Positions 9,378-18,739 of a DNA stretch of 64,000 bases are shown piece by piece. The position numbers were made by a program, and so were the translations under genes. Position 1 is the first letter of the stretch. Every line of letters starts with the position of its first letter. A model generated the notes under the pieces. The model had not been told where the DNA came from, ran no database searches, and saw only the letters and a program-made list of their open reading frames with translations. The stretch is taken from positions 186,001 to 250,000 of the forward strand of contig NZ_JACHWZ010000006.1 of NCBI RefSeq assembly GCF_014191725.1. Direction: 5' to 3'. Origin of the DNA: Microbulbifer rhizosphaerae. Its GTDB lineage: Bacteria; Pseudomonadota; Gammaproteobacteria; Pseudomonadales; Cellvibrionaceae.

Positions 9378-9473
9378 GTTCGCCAGCTATAGTTTCCAGC
9401 CGGGCCTGGCCAGATCCACAGGAAACGTCCCGTCCGGAAACATCGTCGGCCACAATATAGTCACACTACTTGA

Positions 9474-9497
9474 ACCGGGCACTTATCAGTGCCCGGT
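9474..9497. terminator. Hairpin after GH43 lipoprotein gene
   Basis: Perfect 9-bp stem ACCGGGCAC/GTGCCCGGT with a 6-nt loop, lying between the converging genes ending at 9377 and 9550. No T-tract follows, so intrinsic termination is uncertain. Confidence 0.45.
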
Positions 9498-9549
9498 CCT
9501 ATCCCTCCAGCAAACATAAAATACCCAGCCGCGCAGCACTTCCTATCGG

Positions 9550-10485
9550 CTACTTTGTTACCTCTACACCAATACCCATATGATCGGTAACCGCCGCGAC
9601 ATGCCTGCTGCTCTGATCCGATACCGGTGTGCACTGTGACAGGTAGATCATATTGCCAACTCTTACAGTACCGGTGTTGTACACCGCCACATCGTATTTA
9701 CTCGTACCAGTACTATTAGTGCCGCCAAAGCTTCTTTGATATGAATCGTAGGGCTGTATGGTTGTACCTGGATGCGCATCGGCGAATACCTGCCCTACGG
9801 CTTTGCTTGCCGCTCCCTGGGTAAATCCATCCCTGGGCTGGTTGGTATCCCCCATAATAATATCGATCTGGCCAGCCCCCGAATGCATCAGGTGGTTGTT
9901 GATCGCCCTGTAGAAATTAACAGTATCCGATTCACTTTTCGCGATGGCATTCGGAACATGCACGAAAACGGCGTTTACATTGTTGCTCTTGATGGCTATC
10001 CATCCTGTGCCCTCGCCAAGGAGTTTGTGCATACTCCCATTGCTTTTATGGACGCTGAAACAGTTGCACGACTTGCTGGCCGACGAAGCGGAAAACAATT
10101 GGCCGGCATTCTGCTGCATGGAACTCCACTGGCTGTGGCTGCCGTCCAGCTCGCCGTAAACCAACAGGTCGCATCCACCGAGCGCCCGGATAAGGTGTTG
10201 GTGGGTCTGCCGCGCTTTGCCCTCTATCATGCTGAGAAAGCCCGCATTGTCGTTCTGGCCTTTATTCATATAGCCCTGCGATGCCGTCGACAGAAGCTCC
10301 GCTGGCCCCTGCACCGGCACATCGGGCGATGCCCCCTCAGCGGTGGGCATTCCCAACGCCCAGCGGCCGCCGCTCGATGCCAGATGATTGTGGGTCATCC
10401 TGGTGAAATGCTGCGAGTTTGACGCGCTTATACCGTGTTCAGTGCTGGAGTTGGAGTTCAGGGATTGATAGGCAAAAATTGGCAC
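9550..10485 (-). CDS. Endonuclease/exonuclease/phosphatase-fold protein
   Basis: 311 aa from GTG 10485 (GAGG about 9 nt upstream). No signal peptide. Features of the EEP (DNase I/CdtB-like) fold can be seen: a GE near the middle (VYGELDG), a VHVPN strand, IIMGDTN (the GDxN motif) and a C-terminal VTDHMGIGV (the DH motif). These suggest a metal-dependent nuclease or phosphodiesterase. It has no evident link to arabinan use and sits alone, convergent with the GH43 at 6630. Composition is more AT-rich than its neighbours, so acquisition by transfer is possible. The family call is moderate and the substrate unknown. Confidence 0.6.
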   Translation of the reverse strand: MPIFAYQSLNSNSSTEHGISASNSQHFTRMTHNHLASSGGRWALGMPTAEGASPDVPVQGPAELLSTASQGYMNKGQNDNAGFLSMIEGKARQTHQHLIRALGGCDLLVYGELDGSHSQWSSMQQNAGQLFSASSASKSCNCFSVHKSNGSMHKLLGEGTGWIAIKSNNVNAVFVHVPNAIAKSESDTVNFYRAINNHLMHSGAGQIDIIMGDTNQPRDGFTQGAASKAVGQVFADAHPGTTIQPYDSYQRSFGGTNSTGTSKYDVAVYNTGTVRVGNMIYLSQCTPVSDQSSRHVAAVTDHMGIGVEVTK

Positions 10486-11110
10486 GTCAACTTACCTCAC
10501 TTTAATATCAGATGATGAACTGAAGATGGAAACCAGAGCATGTCATCTGCCGGTGTCTATCCATTTACGCCGCTAGAGGCCAAGCAACTATCCCCGCTTA
10601 TACCTTTTAAGTCCAGAGCTTCATTCGAGAGACCCAAGCAAAGTGTCACCAAATTCATCTTTACCACAATCCAAGACTCTTCCATTTCAGACTGCAGCAG
10701 CCTTGCATAAATAAATCAATGTATTTGTTCATACTTCCTTTATGTGACTAACAGGGACCTCCAAAAAATGGCCATTCTCGCGACTCGTCAGAGCAGCGAA
10801 ATTCACGCGAAATCCAGAAATCCCCGATTACTGGACTCCAAGGCGGGGGTGACGAGAGAAAAATTTTTAGCGGTGCCCAACCAAAAGAAGCAATAGTGCT
10901 GTGTAGCCTTTAATACTTTTGAATATTGGTGTCAGAGTGAAATTTCGTTCGGCGCAAACATCTCAAGACAGCATTTGTATTACTTTTACGCAGAACTGCC
11001 TGACATGGAAACTTGCCAATAATTACAGTGGCCTGTATTTTTATAAACCGAATGCCATCCCCTTCCGTTCAATTCAGACTTAAGGCTACCAACCAAACAT
11101 AGGTGTACTC
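10486..11110. other. 625-bp gene-free region
   Basis: AT-rich by local standards. No convincing ORF, RNA gene or repeat was found. TTGTATTACTT (10975-10985) matches one half of the operator palindrome found elsewhere in the locus. Confidence 0.5.
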
Positions 11111-11770
11111 TTGTCAATCAAGGCCATCCTCTTCGATCACGACGGAACCCTCGTGGACTCGGAGCCCGAACATTTCAGGATATGGAGAAAGGTGCTTTCG
11201 GGCTACGGCGTAGACCTGAGTGAGCAGCAGTACAGGGACCATTACGCAGGTGTTCCAAGCCGGGCGAATGCGGTCGATATGGTTTCCCGCTTTTCCATCG
11301 AAGCGGAGCCGGATTCTCTCGTAAGGGAAAAAGTGCTCGCAATGAGCGACTTTATATCCCGGACGTCATTTCCACTGATGCCCGGCGCCCGGGAGACAGT
11401 CCGCCGTTTTCACGCGCTGGGCCTGCAGCTGGCCATAGTTACCGGTTCCGGGCAGGAAGTGGTAACCGCCACAACGCGCACCCACTCTCTGCTGTCCCTG
11501 TTTGCAACCGTAGTGTCCGGGGACGATGTGCAGCGCAACAAGCCGCACCCGGAAGGCTACCTGCTGGCCATGCAACGTCTCGGCCTGTCCGCGAAGGAAT
11601 GCCTCGCCGTCGAGGATACGGAAGCCGGCCTGAACGCGGCCGCCGAGGCCGGCATCGATTGCCTGGTGGTTCCGAACGATATGTCCATGCACCACGACTT
11701 TTCCAGGGCAAGGGAGAAATTCGCGCGGATGGATGAGGTCGGGGAGTGGGTGGAGAGAAGACTTCTCTGA
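11111..11770 (+). CDS. HAD-superfamily phosphatase/phosphoglucomutase-like
   Basis: 219-aa cytoplasmic HAD hydrolase of the beta-phosphoglucomutase/sugar-phosphatase type. It starts at TTG 11111 with AGGTG 5 nt upstream. Motif I FDHDGTLVDSE (residues about 8-18), motif II VTGSG, motif III KPHPEGY and motif IV AVEDTEAG are all present, with an alpha-helical cap between motifs I and II. Substrate unknown; a sugar phosphate is likely from family knowledge. It converges on abfA across a small GTAGG palindrome. Confidence 0.85.
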   Translation: MSIKAILFDHDGTLVDSEPEHFRIWRKVLSGYGVDLSEQQYRDHYAGVPSRANAVDMVSRFSIEAEPDSLVREKVLAMSDFISRTSFPLMPGARETVRRFHALGLQLAIVTGSGQEVVTATTRTHSLLSLFATVVSGDDVQRNKPHPEGYLLAMQRLGLSAKECLAVEDTEAGLNAAAEAGIDCLVVPNDMSMHHDFSRAREKFARMDEVGEWVERRLL

Positions 11771-11855
11771 AACAGCTTCTCGTCATACCAGTGCAGGTGC
11801 AGGAAGGTCATGCCGGACCTGATCCGGTCCAGTATCCAGTTCCGCAGCACCTGGG

Positions 11856-11873
11856 TTCCGGCCTGCGCCGGAA
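11856..11873. repeat. Small hairpin repeat (TTCCGGC...GCCGGAA)
   Basis: 7-bp stem with a CTGC loop followed by TGACG. A related unit is at 53837-53856. It looks like a dispersed intergenic repeat distinct from the GTAGG palindromes. Confidence 0.5.
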
Positions 11874-11888
11874 TGACGAGAGCGCCTT

Positions 11889-11916
11889 GTAGGGGCGAAC
11901 ATAAGTTCGCCCCTAC
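11889..11916. repeat. GTAGG-type palindrome between convergent genes
   Basis: GTAGGGGCGAAC and GTTCGCCCCTAC, perfect 12-bp arms with a 4-bp loop. It starts with GTAG like the other palindromes in this window and sits between the convergent genes ending at 11770 and 11927, where it may also act as a terminator. Confidence 0.7.
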
Positions 11917-11926
11917 GTCGTGGGAA

Positions 11927-13474
11927 TCAGTTCAAGGCAACCACCAGTACCGACTTGGCCGGCACTTCGAGAGTCAGGCTTCCGGTATTCGCCTTGGCCC
12001 GATAACCCGCAGGCTTAATAGCTTGTGGTTTTGCGAAGGTATTGTGTGCGTCCATTTGATTGGCGGTCAGCAACTGCCCTTCTGCTTCTTTAACTTCCTC
12101 GCCCTTGACGCGCACCGCTACCTGCTGGGCGGAGTCCGGGTTCAGGTTGACCAGGGAGAGGTAGAGGCGCCCATTCTTACCGCGGGCAGCGGAGGCGCTG
12201 ATGGCGGGGACGATAACGTCACCGTGGCTGTAGCTCAGCGGGTTCTCGATCTCCAGTGGCAGCGCGGTGGCGTCCTGGAAAACCTTGTACATACCGAAAG
12301 TATGGTAGGTGGGCGTCAGCACCATTTGTTCGCCTTCCGTGAGAATCATGGCCTGAAGCACATTCACCATCTGTGCGATGTTGGTCATGGTCACCCGGTC
12401 GGCGTGGTCGTGGAAAATATTGAAGTTGAGCGCTGCTACCAATGCGTCGCGCAGGGTGTTCTGCTGGTACAGGAAGCCGGGCTCGCGACCCTTTTCCGGG
12501 TTGTACCAGGTGCCCCATTCGTCCACATAGAAGTCCAGTTTTTTCTCCGGATCGTTCTTGTCCAGTACCTTTTTGTTCTTGCGAATAAATTCATCCATGC
12601 GCAGGGTCTGCCACAGGGTGGAGATCCACATGTCTTCGCCAAAACCGGTGGCTTCGCCCTTGTCGTTCCAATTGCCAGTGGGCAGTGTGTAGAAGTGGTG
12701 GCTGATACCGCCCGCATCGCGGATATTCGCACTCAGCACCTCGGTCCAGTCTGTGCGGACATCGGTGCCGCCGCTGGCCACCAGTTTCGGGCGCGTGCCG
12801 TGCGGGCTCTTGAGGAAGGTGGCGTAGTGGTTGTAGAGATCGGCGTAGTACTCGGGACGCATATTGCCGCCACAACCCCAGGCCTCGTTGCCGACACCGA
12901 AGTAAGTGACTTTCCATGGCTTGTCGCGGCCGTTTTTGCGGCGCTCTTCCACCACAGCCGAATTGCTGTCGCCGGTCATATATTCCAGCCACTCGGCCAT
13001 TTCCCGCGGGGTGCCGGTGCCCAGGTTGCCGTTGACATAGGCCTCGGCGCCGAGCAGTTCCACCAGTTCGAAAAACTCATGAGTGCCGAAGGCATTGTCT
13101 TCGGGTACGCCGCCCCAGTGGGTGTTGACTCGCACGGGGCGCTGGTCCCGCGGACCTATGCCATCGCGCCAGCGGTACTCGTCGGCGAAGCAGCCGCCTG
13201 GCCAGCGCACCAATGGCACCTTGATTTCCCGCAGCGCTTCAATCACATCGGTGCGGAAGCCGCGGATGTTTTCGATTTCCGAATCTTCACCCACCCAGAT
13301 GCCCTCGTAGATACCGCGCCCCAGGTGTTCGGCGAACTGGCCGTAGATATCCCGGTGGATGCGTGGGCCCGGCTGTGTACTATCGATTTCAATCCGGCTG
13401 ATTTCCGCCGCAGACAGCGGCAGGGACAAACCGCAGGCGGCAAGTGCCAACCATCTTCTTATTGACGCTTTCAT
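11927..13474 (-). CDS. abfA: GH51 alpha-L-arabinofuranosidase, exported
   Basis: 515-aa retaining exo-alpha-L-arabinofuranosidase. Start ATG 13474 (GAGAGG upstream) is preferred over an in-frame codon 18 nt further up. Signal peptide of about 22 residues (ALAACGLSLPLSAA). (beta/alpha)8 barrel with acid/base E197 in GNEAWG and nucleophile E319 in YVDEWGTW, then a C-terminal beta-sandwich from about residue 400. Many GH51 enzymes are cytoplasmic, so the signal peptide places this one in the periplasm. Last gene of a run of five glycosidases on the minus strand (19759 to 11927). It would remove terminal arabinofuranose from oligosaccharides released by the GH43 enzymes. Confidence 0.93.
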   Translation of the reverse strand: MKASIRRWLALAACGLSLPLSAAEISRIEIDSTQPGPRIHRDIYGQFAEHLGRGIYEGIWVGEDSEIENIRGFRTDVIEALREIKVPLVRWPGGCFADEYRWRDGIGPRDQRPVRVNTHWGGVPEDNAFGTHEFFELVELLGAEAYVNGNLGTGTPREMAEWLEYMTGDSNSAVVEERRKNGRDKPWKVTYFGVGNEAWGCGGNMRPEYYADLYNHYATFLKSPHGTRPKLVASGGTDVRTDWTEVLSANIRDAGGISHHFYTLPTGNWNDKGEATGFGEDMWISTLWQTLRMDEFIRKNKKVLDKNDPEKKLDFYVDEWGTWYNPEKGREPGFLYQQNTLRDALVAALNFNIFHDHADRVTMTNIAQMVNVLQAMILTEGEQMVLTPTYHTFGMYKVFQDATALPLEIENPLSYSHGDVIVPAISASAARGKNGRLYLSLVNLNPDSAQQVAVRVKGEEVKEAEGQLLTANQMDAHNTFAKPQAIKPAGYRAKANTGSLTLEVPAKSVLVVALN

Positions 13475-13653
13475 GGGTTTCCTCTCTATCATTTATTAGA
13501 ATTTTGATAAAAAAAAGGTGGTATACATTCATGATGCAACCACCCAAGCCCGATAACAACAGGCGCACGCAATACAATCTTTCCATTCACCTTGTGGGAA
13601 CGGCCACTGGTCGATAGCCGATAGATGTGGAACCATTTTCCAGGATCTATCGA

Positions 13654-13687
13654 GGCCATGGGCGGGTGGCCGCCCCGCCGCTCCTAC
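13654..13687. repeat. Partial REP-like unit
   Basis: GGCCATGGGCGGGTGGCC...CGCTCCTAC resembles the dyad at 44486-44525. It lies between abfA and the next gene. Confidence 0.5.
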
Positions 13688-13697
13688 AACCTATTGA

Positions 13698-15506
13698 TCA
13701 TAACCGTACCGGTATCCGTCGCAGCTGGAATTTTTGGCAGTCATTTTCCTGTCGAGGAGCCTGGGCGAGCTCCGTGCCTTCGGCCAGGCCGCAGTGGGCC
13801 AGGTCGAGACTGAGTTTGCTCTCGCGGTTGATGATATTGAGGCTGCCGTCCGCCAGCGGCTCCAGCCGCCACTGGCTGCTGGGGGAATCGCAGCTGCCGA
13901 GGACTGCGCCGGCACCCGGCACTACCGCATTGCTTTCTATCGTCATGCATCGATCACCAGCGCGGATACGCAGGAAGCCGTCATCGGCGGCGGTGAAGTC
14001 CCAGCGCTGGCAGGCGTCACCGCGCCAGGCTCCCTGGTCTATGGTTTCACCACAACTCTGCAGCATCCGGCCACTCTGTACGCTGGCGATGGCCACGGTT
14101 TCCGTCGGACGCAGGGACCAGCGGGTGCAATCACCCTCGCAACCCGGTGCCGCCAGAGGCTCGCCGGTTTGCATATTGGCCACACCTACCCAGCCGTCTT
14201 CACCCTGACTCAATTGCCAGCGCTGGGCGCCGCCGTTGATCCAGGGAGCCAGTTCACCCTCGGCGCCGAGGAATTGGCCGCTGGCGGCGTGGGCCAGGCG
14301 GTAGGCGCCGTCGGCAGTGTTGTCGAGCACCCAGTAGCTGCTCTCTTCCGCACAGCTGTCCAGCCCGGTGCCAGTGAGACAGCGGCCATCCGCACCGGCG
14401 AGCTGCCAGCGGGCGCCCTGCAGTTGGACGGTCAGTGGGCCGTTTTCGCCGGAGGGCAGCAGCTGCGGTTCCCCTTCGGGGACCGGCTCGCCGAAATTCG
14501 GGGTGCCGTCCGGGTTCCAGGTGAACTTCTGTGCGCGTACCGAGCGGGTAGCGCTGCAGCCGTCAGTCCCTTTGGAGTTGCCGTGGTAGACGATCCAGTC
14601 CTCGCTGCCATCGGGGGACTTGAAGAAACCATTGTGACCGGGACCGAAAACACCGTTGCCGCGCTGGAATACCGGCTCGGGGTTCTTGGTCCAGTGTTCC
14701 GGATTCATCGGATCGTCGCCGGTAAGCTCCTTCATGGCCAGCTTATAGTCCGGGGTATTGCAGAAGCTGGCGGAATAGATCAGGAAGGTGCGGCCGTCCT
14801 TTTTGAGGATTTCCGCACCTTCGTTTACCTTGCGCCCGCTCTTTTCCCAATCCTCTTCCGGGCGTGTAAGCACCACCCGCGGACCTTCGATGGTCCAGGG
14901 ATTGGTCATCCTGGAGATCCAGTTGAGCTGCTCGTCTCCCACCCATTCGGACCACAGCAGGTAGAGTTCGCCGTTGTGCTCGAGATAGGAGCCGTCGATG
15001 TTCCAGGTATCCGGCATCGGCGAACCCTTGTAGACGTAAGGTCCCATGGGATCGTCGCCGACACTCTCCAATACCGAGAGATGCTGGTGATCCAGGGTGC
15101 CGTGCTGGCCGGAAGTGTACATCAGGTACCAACGCGTGCCGGAGGGACCGTTCAAACGATGGAACTCGAACGCCCAGAAATTGCAGCAACGGGATGGATC
15201 GGTATCGGACCAGATATTGACAGGCGCCGCGGTGGCCAGTCCATCCAGGGTGGGCGACTTGCGCATCACCAGTTGGGAGGTCCAGGTGGTGGTGGTGAGG
15301 TAGTAGTTGCCGTCATAGTACTCCAGCCAGGGATCGGCGCCGTTACTGAACAGGGGGTTGGCGAATGTACCTTCGGGCAGCTGGCTGTTTTCTCCATTGG
15401 CCGCAGCGATCGGTGCCTCGGTGGTTTGATCTGAGGGATTGCAAGCCGTCAGTGCCAAGCTGGCTGCGATGGCGCCAAGCCATTTCATATTTTTGGTTCT
15501 TTTCAT
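13698..15506 (-). CDS. GH43 lipoprotein with beta-trefoil (ricin/CBM-like) C-terminus
   Basis: About 602 aa. ATG 15506 immediately follows a possible GTG start. Lipobox LTAC (Cys22). GH43 domain about 50-370: NGADPW (D58 as probable base), NIDGSY, RKVNEGAEI and GPGHNGFF. This pattern matches the exo-arabinanase/arabinofuranosidase-type GH43 enzymes, as in the two paralogues at 18740 and 43525. The C-terminal ~230 residues hold repeated QW-containing segments typical of a beta-trefoil carbohydrate-binding module. Part of the minus-strand glycosidase run, separated from the GH97 by a REP dyad. Exact linkage specificity is inferred only. Confidence 0.88.
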   Translation of the reverse strand: MKRTKNMKWLGAIAASLALTACNPSDQTTEAPIAAANGENSQLPEGTFANPLFSNGADPWLEYYDGNYYLTTTTWTSQLVMRKSPTLDGLATAAPVNIWSDTDPSRCCNFWAFEFHRLNGPSGTRWYLMYTSGQHGTLDHQHLSVLESVGDDPMGPYVYKGSPMPDTWNIDGSYLEHNGELYLLWSEWVGDEQLNWISRMTNPWTIEGPRVVLTRPEEDWEKSGRKVNEGAEILKKDGRTFLIYSASFCNTPDYKLAMKELTGDDPMNPEHWTKNPEPVFQRGNGVFGPGHNGFFKSPDGSEDWIVYHGNSKGTDGCSATRSVRAQKFTWNPDGTPNFGEPVPEGEPQLLPSGENGPLTVQLQGARWQLAGADGRCLTGTGLDSCAEESSYWVLDNTADGAYRLAHAASGQFLGAEGELAPWINGGAQRWQLSQGEDGWVGVANMQTGEPLAAPGCEGDCTRWSLRPTETVAIASVQSGRMLQSCGETIDQGAWRGDACQRWDFTAADDGFLRIRAGDRCMTIESNAVVPGAGAVLGSCDSPSSQWRLEPLADGSLNIINRESKLSLDLAHCGLAEGTELAQAPRQENDCQKFQLRRIPVRL

Positions 15507-15600
15507 CACTCATTTACCTCGTTCGGCAAGATTCATTTGTCCTGTAGATTTGCCGTTTCGAATCAAGCCTTTATTAATTCGCCGGAATGACGAAAGAGCG

Positions 15601-15677
15601 CTGTAGGAGCGGCCGTTGGCCGCGATCGTCGTGCGCTACGTAGTAAAATCGATCGCGGCCAACGGCCGCTCCTACAG
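15601..15677. repeat. REP dyad, perfect 28-bp arms
   Basis: Arms 15601-15628 and 15650-15677 are exact reverse complements (CTGTAGGAGCGGCC...). Same family as 3011-3086 and 40938-41012. It lies 8 bp downstream of the GH97 stop codon. Confidence 0.85.
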
Positions 15678-15684
15678 TGTTAGT

Positions 15685-17625
15685 TCAGTTCTTGGCCAAA
15701 CCTGCTGCTGGAAACGTCATTACAAAGCCGCCGCGACCGCGCAGGCTGAGGGAAACGTTGCTGCCGGTTTCCACTTCACTGCGATTGAACGAACGCGGTG
15801 TTTCGCCGTCGGTAATCAGTTCACCGGTTCGGGCACCGATAAATGACAGATCCATGGTCAGCGGTCGCTCCTCCGGCTCGCCGTTGATGCCAGCCAGGTA
15901 CCAGGTGTCGCCGGCGCGGCGGGCAACTACTGCAAATTTGCCCGGGTAGCCGGCCACAAAACGGCTCTCGTCCCAGGAGACAGGCACCCCACGCATATAA
16001 TCGCGCACGTATTCAGGCACCGCGGCCATACCCTCATCCGTCTCGGCAATATGCTGCAGGCCGGACAGGAAAAGTACCGGCAGCGCCAGCTCGAAACCGT
16101 TGCTGGTGCGGCGCTCGATATTGGGAATTTCCGAAAAAGCCGTGGGGGTAAAATCCATCGGATCGAAAGCGTTGCGCGTAAAGGGCAACATGGTCATATG
16201 CGTCGCCGCCACATCCGCAGATTCCTGAAAAAAGGTGATCATCTCGAATCCGCGCACCGCCTCGGACGTCATCATGTTGGGAAAGGTGCGGTGCAGACCC
16301 CGGGGCAATGTGGAGCCATGAAAATTGACCAGCAGGTCGAAATCCGCCGCGTCCCGGGCCAATTCGCGGTAGTAGGCGAGCATCGACTGGCCGTCGCCGG
16401 CAAAGAAATCAATCTTGACTCCGGCGATACCCATTTTTTGCAGACGTGCGAACTCGCTGCGGCGTTGCTCGCGAGTGAGCAGCACACCCTTGGGCGTGAA
16501 TTCGGTTTTGTTCCAGCTGCCGGAGGAGTTGTACCAGAGCAACAGGCGGACATTTTTCTGCGCGGCGTAGTCCGCCAGTTCAGCGATTTTTTCATAGCCG
16601 ATATTGCGGTCCCAGTCCGCATCCACCAGGGTATAGGGCCAGCGCATCTCCGCCGCATAGTCTATGAATTTTTTCTGAGTTTCGTAGTTGACTGAAGGGT
16701 CCTTGAGCAGCGCCCAACTCCAGCTCACCAGGCCGGGATCTACCCAGTCCATTTCGGCGACGGCCGGCTCCGCCAGGTCGGTGCCCAGGGTGGATTCCAC
16801 CAGAGTGGACAGCTCGCCTACGGCGATGAAACGCCAAGGGGAGTGAAACGGCAGTGTGGACTGCGCCTTGAGTACGCCGCCGGTAAACACTTCCGCATCC
16901 ATCGGGTGGTCGATACGGTATTCACCGCCGGGGGATTCCGCCTGCAGGCGGGAGGCGTGGTAGTTTCCATCCATGCCCGCCTCGCTGATCAGCGCCCAAC
17001 CACCCGGCGTGTGGAAGAGCGCGGGAAAGACCCAGCCGGCGGGGGAAGGTGAAGCCTCGCCGACGTCGATGTCCATCTGGTAGTGCTCCTCGTAGGAGGG
17101 ATTGGTGTTCGCCCAGCCGGTCTGCGCCTCGGCCATCGGTTGCAGCCAGGCCTTGCTGCCCGGGGGAAAGGCGAAGCTGGTGAGTTCCCCTTCGACCACT
17201 TTTATATCGTCGGACTGGCCGGGGAAGCGGTACTGGAAAGCCACACCGTCGTCGGAAACGCGAAAGGCGATTTGCAGTTCCACGCCCCCGGTATTGCGGA
17301 AACTGAACACCTGCTCCTTGGCGGTATAGAAAATCTGCCGGCGTTTGCCTTGCAGCATGGTGTAGTTTTCGCTGACTGCATCGGGCTCGCCGACGGACTC
17401 CACCGCCAATCCGCGGCTAAGGTCGACGCCGTCCAGTACCACACCCAATTGCGACGGCTTCAGTACCACCTCGCCATTGCGTTCTATTCGATACTGCGGC
17501 TGCCCCGCTTCGTTCAACGCCAGGGTGACCGCCAGACTTCCGTCCGGACTGGACAGGGAATATTGCTGTTTCGCACCGCAGGCGGATAACAGCAACAATA
17601 TGCTGATCAGAAGGATTCTTTTCAT
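15685..17625 (-). CDS. GH97 retaining-type glycosidase, lipoprotein
   Basis: 646 aa from ATG 17625, which begins a lipoprotein signal (MKRILLISILLLLSAC, Cys16). GH97 layout: N-terminal beta-super-sandwich about 20-280, catalytic barrel about 290-560, C-terminal beta domain. VKIDF with D406 as nucleophile and E455 (TSEAVRG) as likely acid/base put it with the retaining GH97 enzymes, not the inverting alpha-glucosidases. Known retaining GH97 members are alpha-galactosidases and beta-L-arabinopyranosidases; in this arabinan context the second is attractive but unproven. Third of five genes on the minus strand. Confidence 0.9.
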   Translation of the reverse strand: MKRILLISILLLLSACGAKQQYSLSSPDGSLAVTLALNEAGQPQYRIERNGEVVLKPSQLGVVLDGVDLSRGLAVESVGEPDAVSENYTMLQGKRRQIFYTAKEQVFSFRNTGGVELQIAFRVSDDGVAFQYRFPGQSDDIKVVEGELTSFAFPPGSKAWLQPMAEAQTGWANTNPSYEEHYQMDIDVGEASPSPAGWVFPALFHTPGGWALISEAGMDGNYHASRLQAESPGGEYRIDHPMDAEVFTGGVLKAQSTLPFHSPWRFIAVGELSTLVESTLGTDLAEPAVAEMDWVDPGLVSWSWALLKDPSVNYETQKKFIDYAAEMRWPYTLVDADWDRNIGYEKIAELADYAAQKNVRLLLWYNSSGSWNKTEFTPKGVLLTREQRRSEFARLQKMGIAGVKIDFFAGDGQSMLAYYRELARDAADFDLLVNFHGSTLPRGLHRTFPNMMTSEAVRGFEMITFFQESADVAATHMTMLPFTRNAFDPMDFTPTAFSEIPNIERRTSNGFELALPVLFLSGLQHIAETDEGMAAVPEYVRDYMRGVPVSWDESRFVAGYPGKFAVVARRAGDTWYLAGINGEPEERPLTMDLSFIGARTGELITDGETPRSFNRSEVETGSNVSLSLRGRGGFVMTFPAAGLAKN

Positions 17626-17745
17626 CGCTATCCCCGAAATATTATTCTGATATGGCCCTGCCGTCCGTGGCGGTCCGCCAACCTGCATGCAAAGCAATAC
17701 TTTACATGCATACTTTTGTCCATCCTGTGAGAGAACAAAGAACTT

Positions 17746-18696
17746 TTATTTCACCGGCTCCACACCCTCGGAGGTCATCACCACCCGCTTGATGGTGCCA
17801 TCCGGGTTGTAGTGCAGATCGTCGATACACACGGAGCGACGGAAACTTCCGCCCTTAGGGGTGCCGCCGTTGTGATAGATAAAGAAGGAGCGCCCCTTGT
17901 AATCGATAATCGACTGGTGGTTGGTGTTGGAGTTGCCTGCCAGCTCGTTGAGGATACCCTTGTATTCCCAGGGGCCCTCAATGGATTTGCTCATGGCGTA
18001 GGCGGTCTTTTCCGGGAAGCCGGTGGCATAGCTCAGGTAGTAGTAGTCGCCGTGCTTGTGCACATAAAGCGCCTCGGTAAATTCCGGCAGGTCCAGGCTG
18101 TGGGTGGGCCCGTCCAGTTCCACCATATTGCCCTTGAGCCTGGCGTAGCGGGGCTTGGTATTGCCCCAGAACATATAGGCTTGGCCGTCGTCGTCGATAA
18201 ATACCGCCGGGTCCAGGTCGTCCCAGCTGATTTCGGTATCGGTGGTCATATCGTTGGTGACCAGCGCCTTGCCCAAGGCGTCCTTGAAGGGGCCGGTGGG
18301 GCTGTCGGATACCGCAACGCCGATGGCGAAACCGTCGATGGTGGCGTGGCTGACGGTCACATACCAGTAGAACTTGCCATCCTTTTCCACCACGTGGCCG
18401 GCCCAGGCATTGTTCTTGGCCCATTTGAAGTCGCCGACGGCAAGCGGTGAGCCATGTTCCTTCCAATTCACCATATCGGTGGAGGAGAACACCAGCCATT
18501 TGTTCATCTTGTAGAAGTCTTTGTTGTCCTTCGCCTCGTCGTGGCCGGTGTAGAGATACACGGTGTCGTCGTGCACCAGCGCGGCGGGATCGGCGGTGAG
18601 TACGTGGGTGATCGCCGGGTTGGCGGCGTGGACAAAAGCCGAAAGCAGCGCAGAGCCTGCGGCGCTCATTAATTTCGCAAAACTCGTTCTTTTCAT
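17746..18696 (-). CDS. GH43 glycosidase, exported
   Basis: 316 aa with a signal peptide (about 24 residues, LLSAFVHAA). A single five-bladed propeller fills the protein: D36 (TADPAAL), D162 (DLDPAVF) and E208 (FTEALY) form the acidic triad. AGAGAG-type ribosome site 8 nt before ATG 18696. It resembles arabinoxylan/arabinan arabinofuranosidases more than the endo-arabinanases in this window. 43 bp separate it from the preceding GH43 and 120 bp from the GH97, consistent with one operon. Confidence 0.88.
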   Translation of the reverse strand: MKRTSFAKLMSAAGSALLSAFVHAANPAITHVLTADPAALVHDDTVYLYTGHDEAKDNKDFYKMNKWLVFSSTDMVNWKEHGSPLAVGDFKWAKNNAWAGHVVEKDGKFYWYVTVSHATIDGFAIGVAVSDSPTGPFKDALGKALVTNDMTTDTEISWDDLDPAVFIDDDGQAYMFWGNTKPRYARLKGNMVELDGPTHSLDLPEFTEALYVHKHGDYYYLSYATGFPEKTAYAMSKSIEGPWEYKGILNELAGNSNTNHQSIIDYKGRSFFIYHNGGTPKGGSFRRSVCIDDLHYNPDGTIKRVVMTSEGVEPVK

Positions 18697-18739
18697 CGCG
18701 TAATCTCTCTGCTCTTCAACAGGCTCTGTAGGAGCAATA

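Noticed and set aside
10975-10985. TTGTATTACTT as a full operator before the HAD gene
   Set aside because: Only one half of the palindrome matches and it is 125 bp from the start codon, so it is mentioned only as a half-site.
11810-13465. 551-codon plus-strand ORF opposite the GH51 gene
   Set aside because: Shadow frame of a GC-rich gene; the GH51 on the other strand has complete catalytic motifs, a signal peptide and a ribosome site.
13734-15434. 566-codon plus-strand ORF opposite a GH43 gene
   Set aside because: Antisense shadow with low-complexity composition; the minus-strand GH43-trefoil protein is clearly real.
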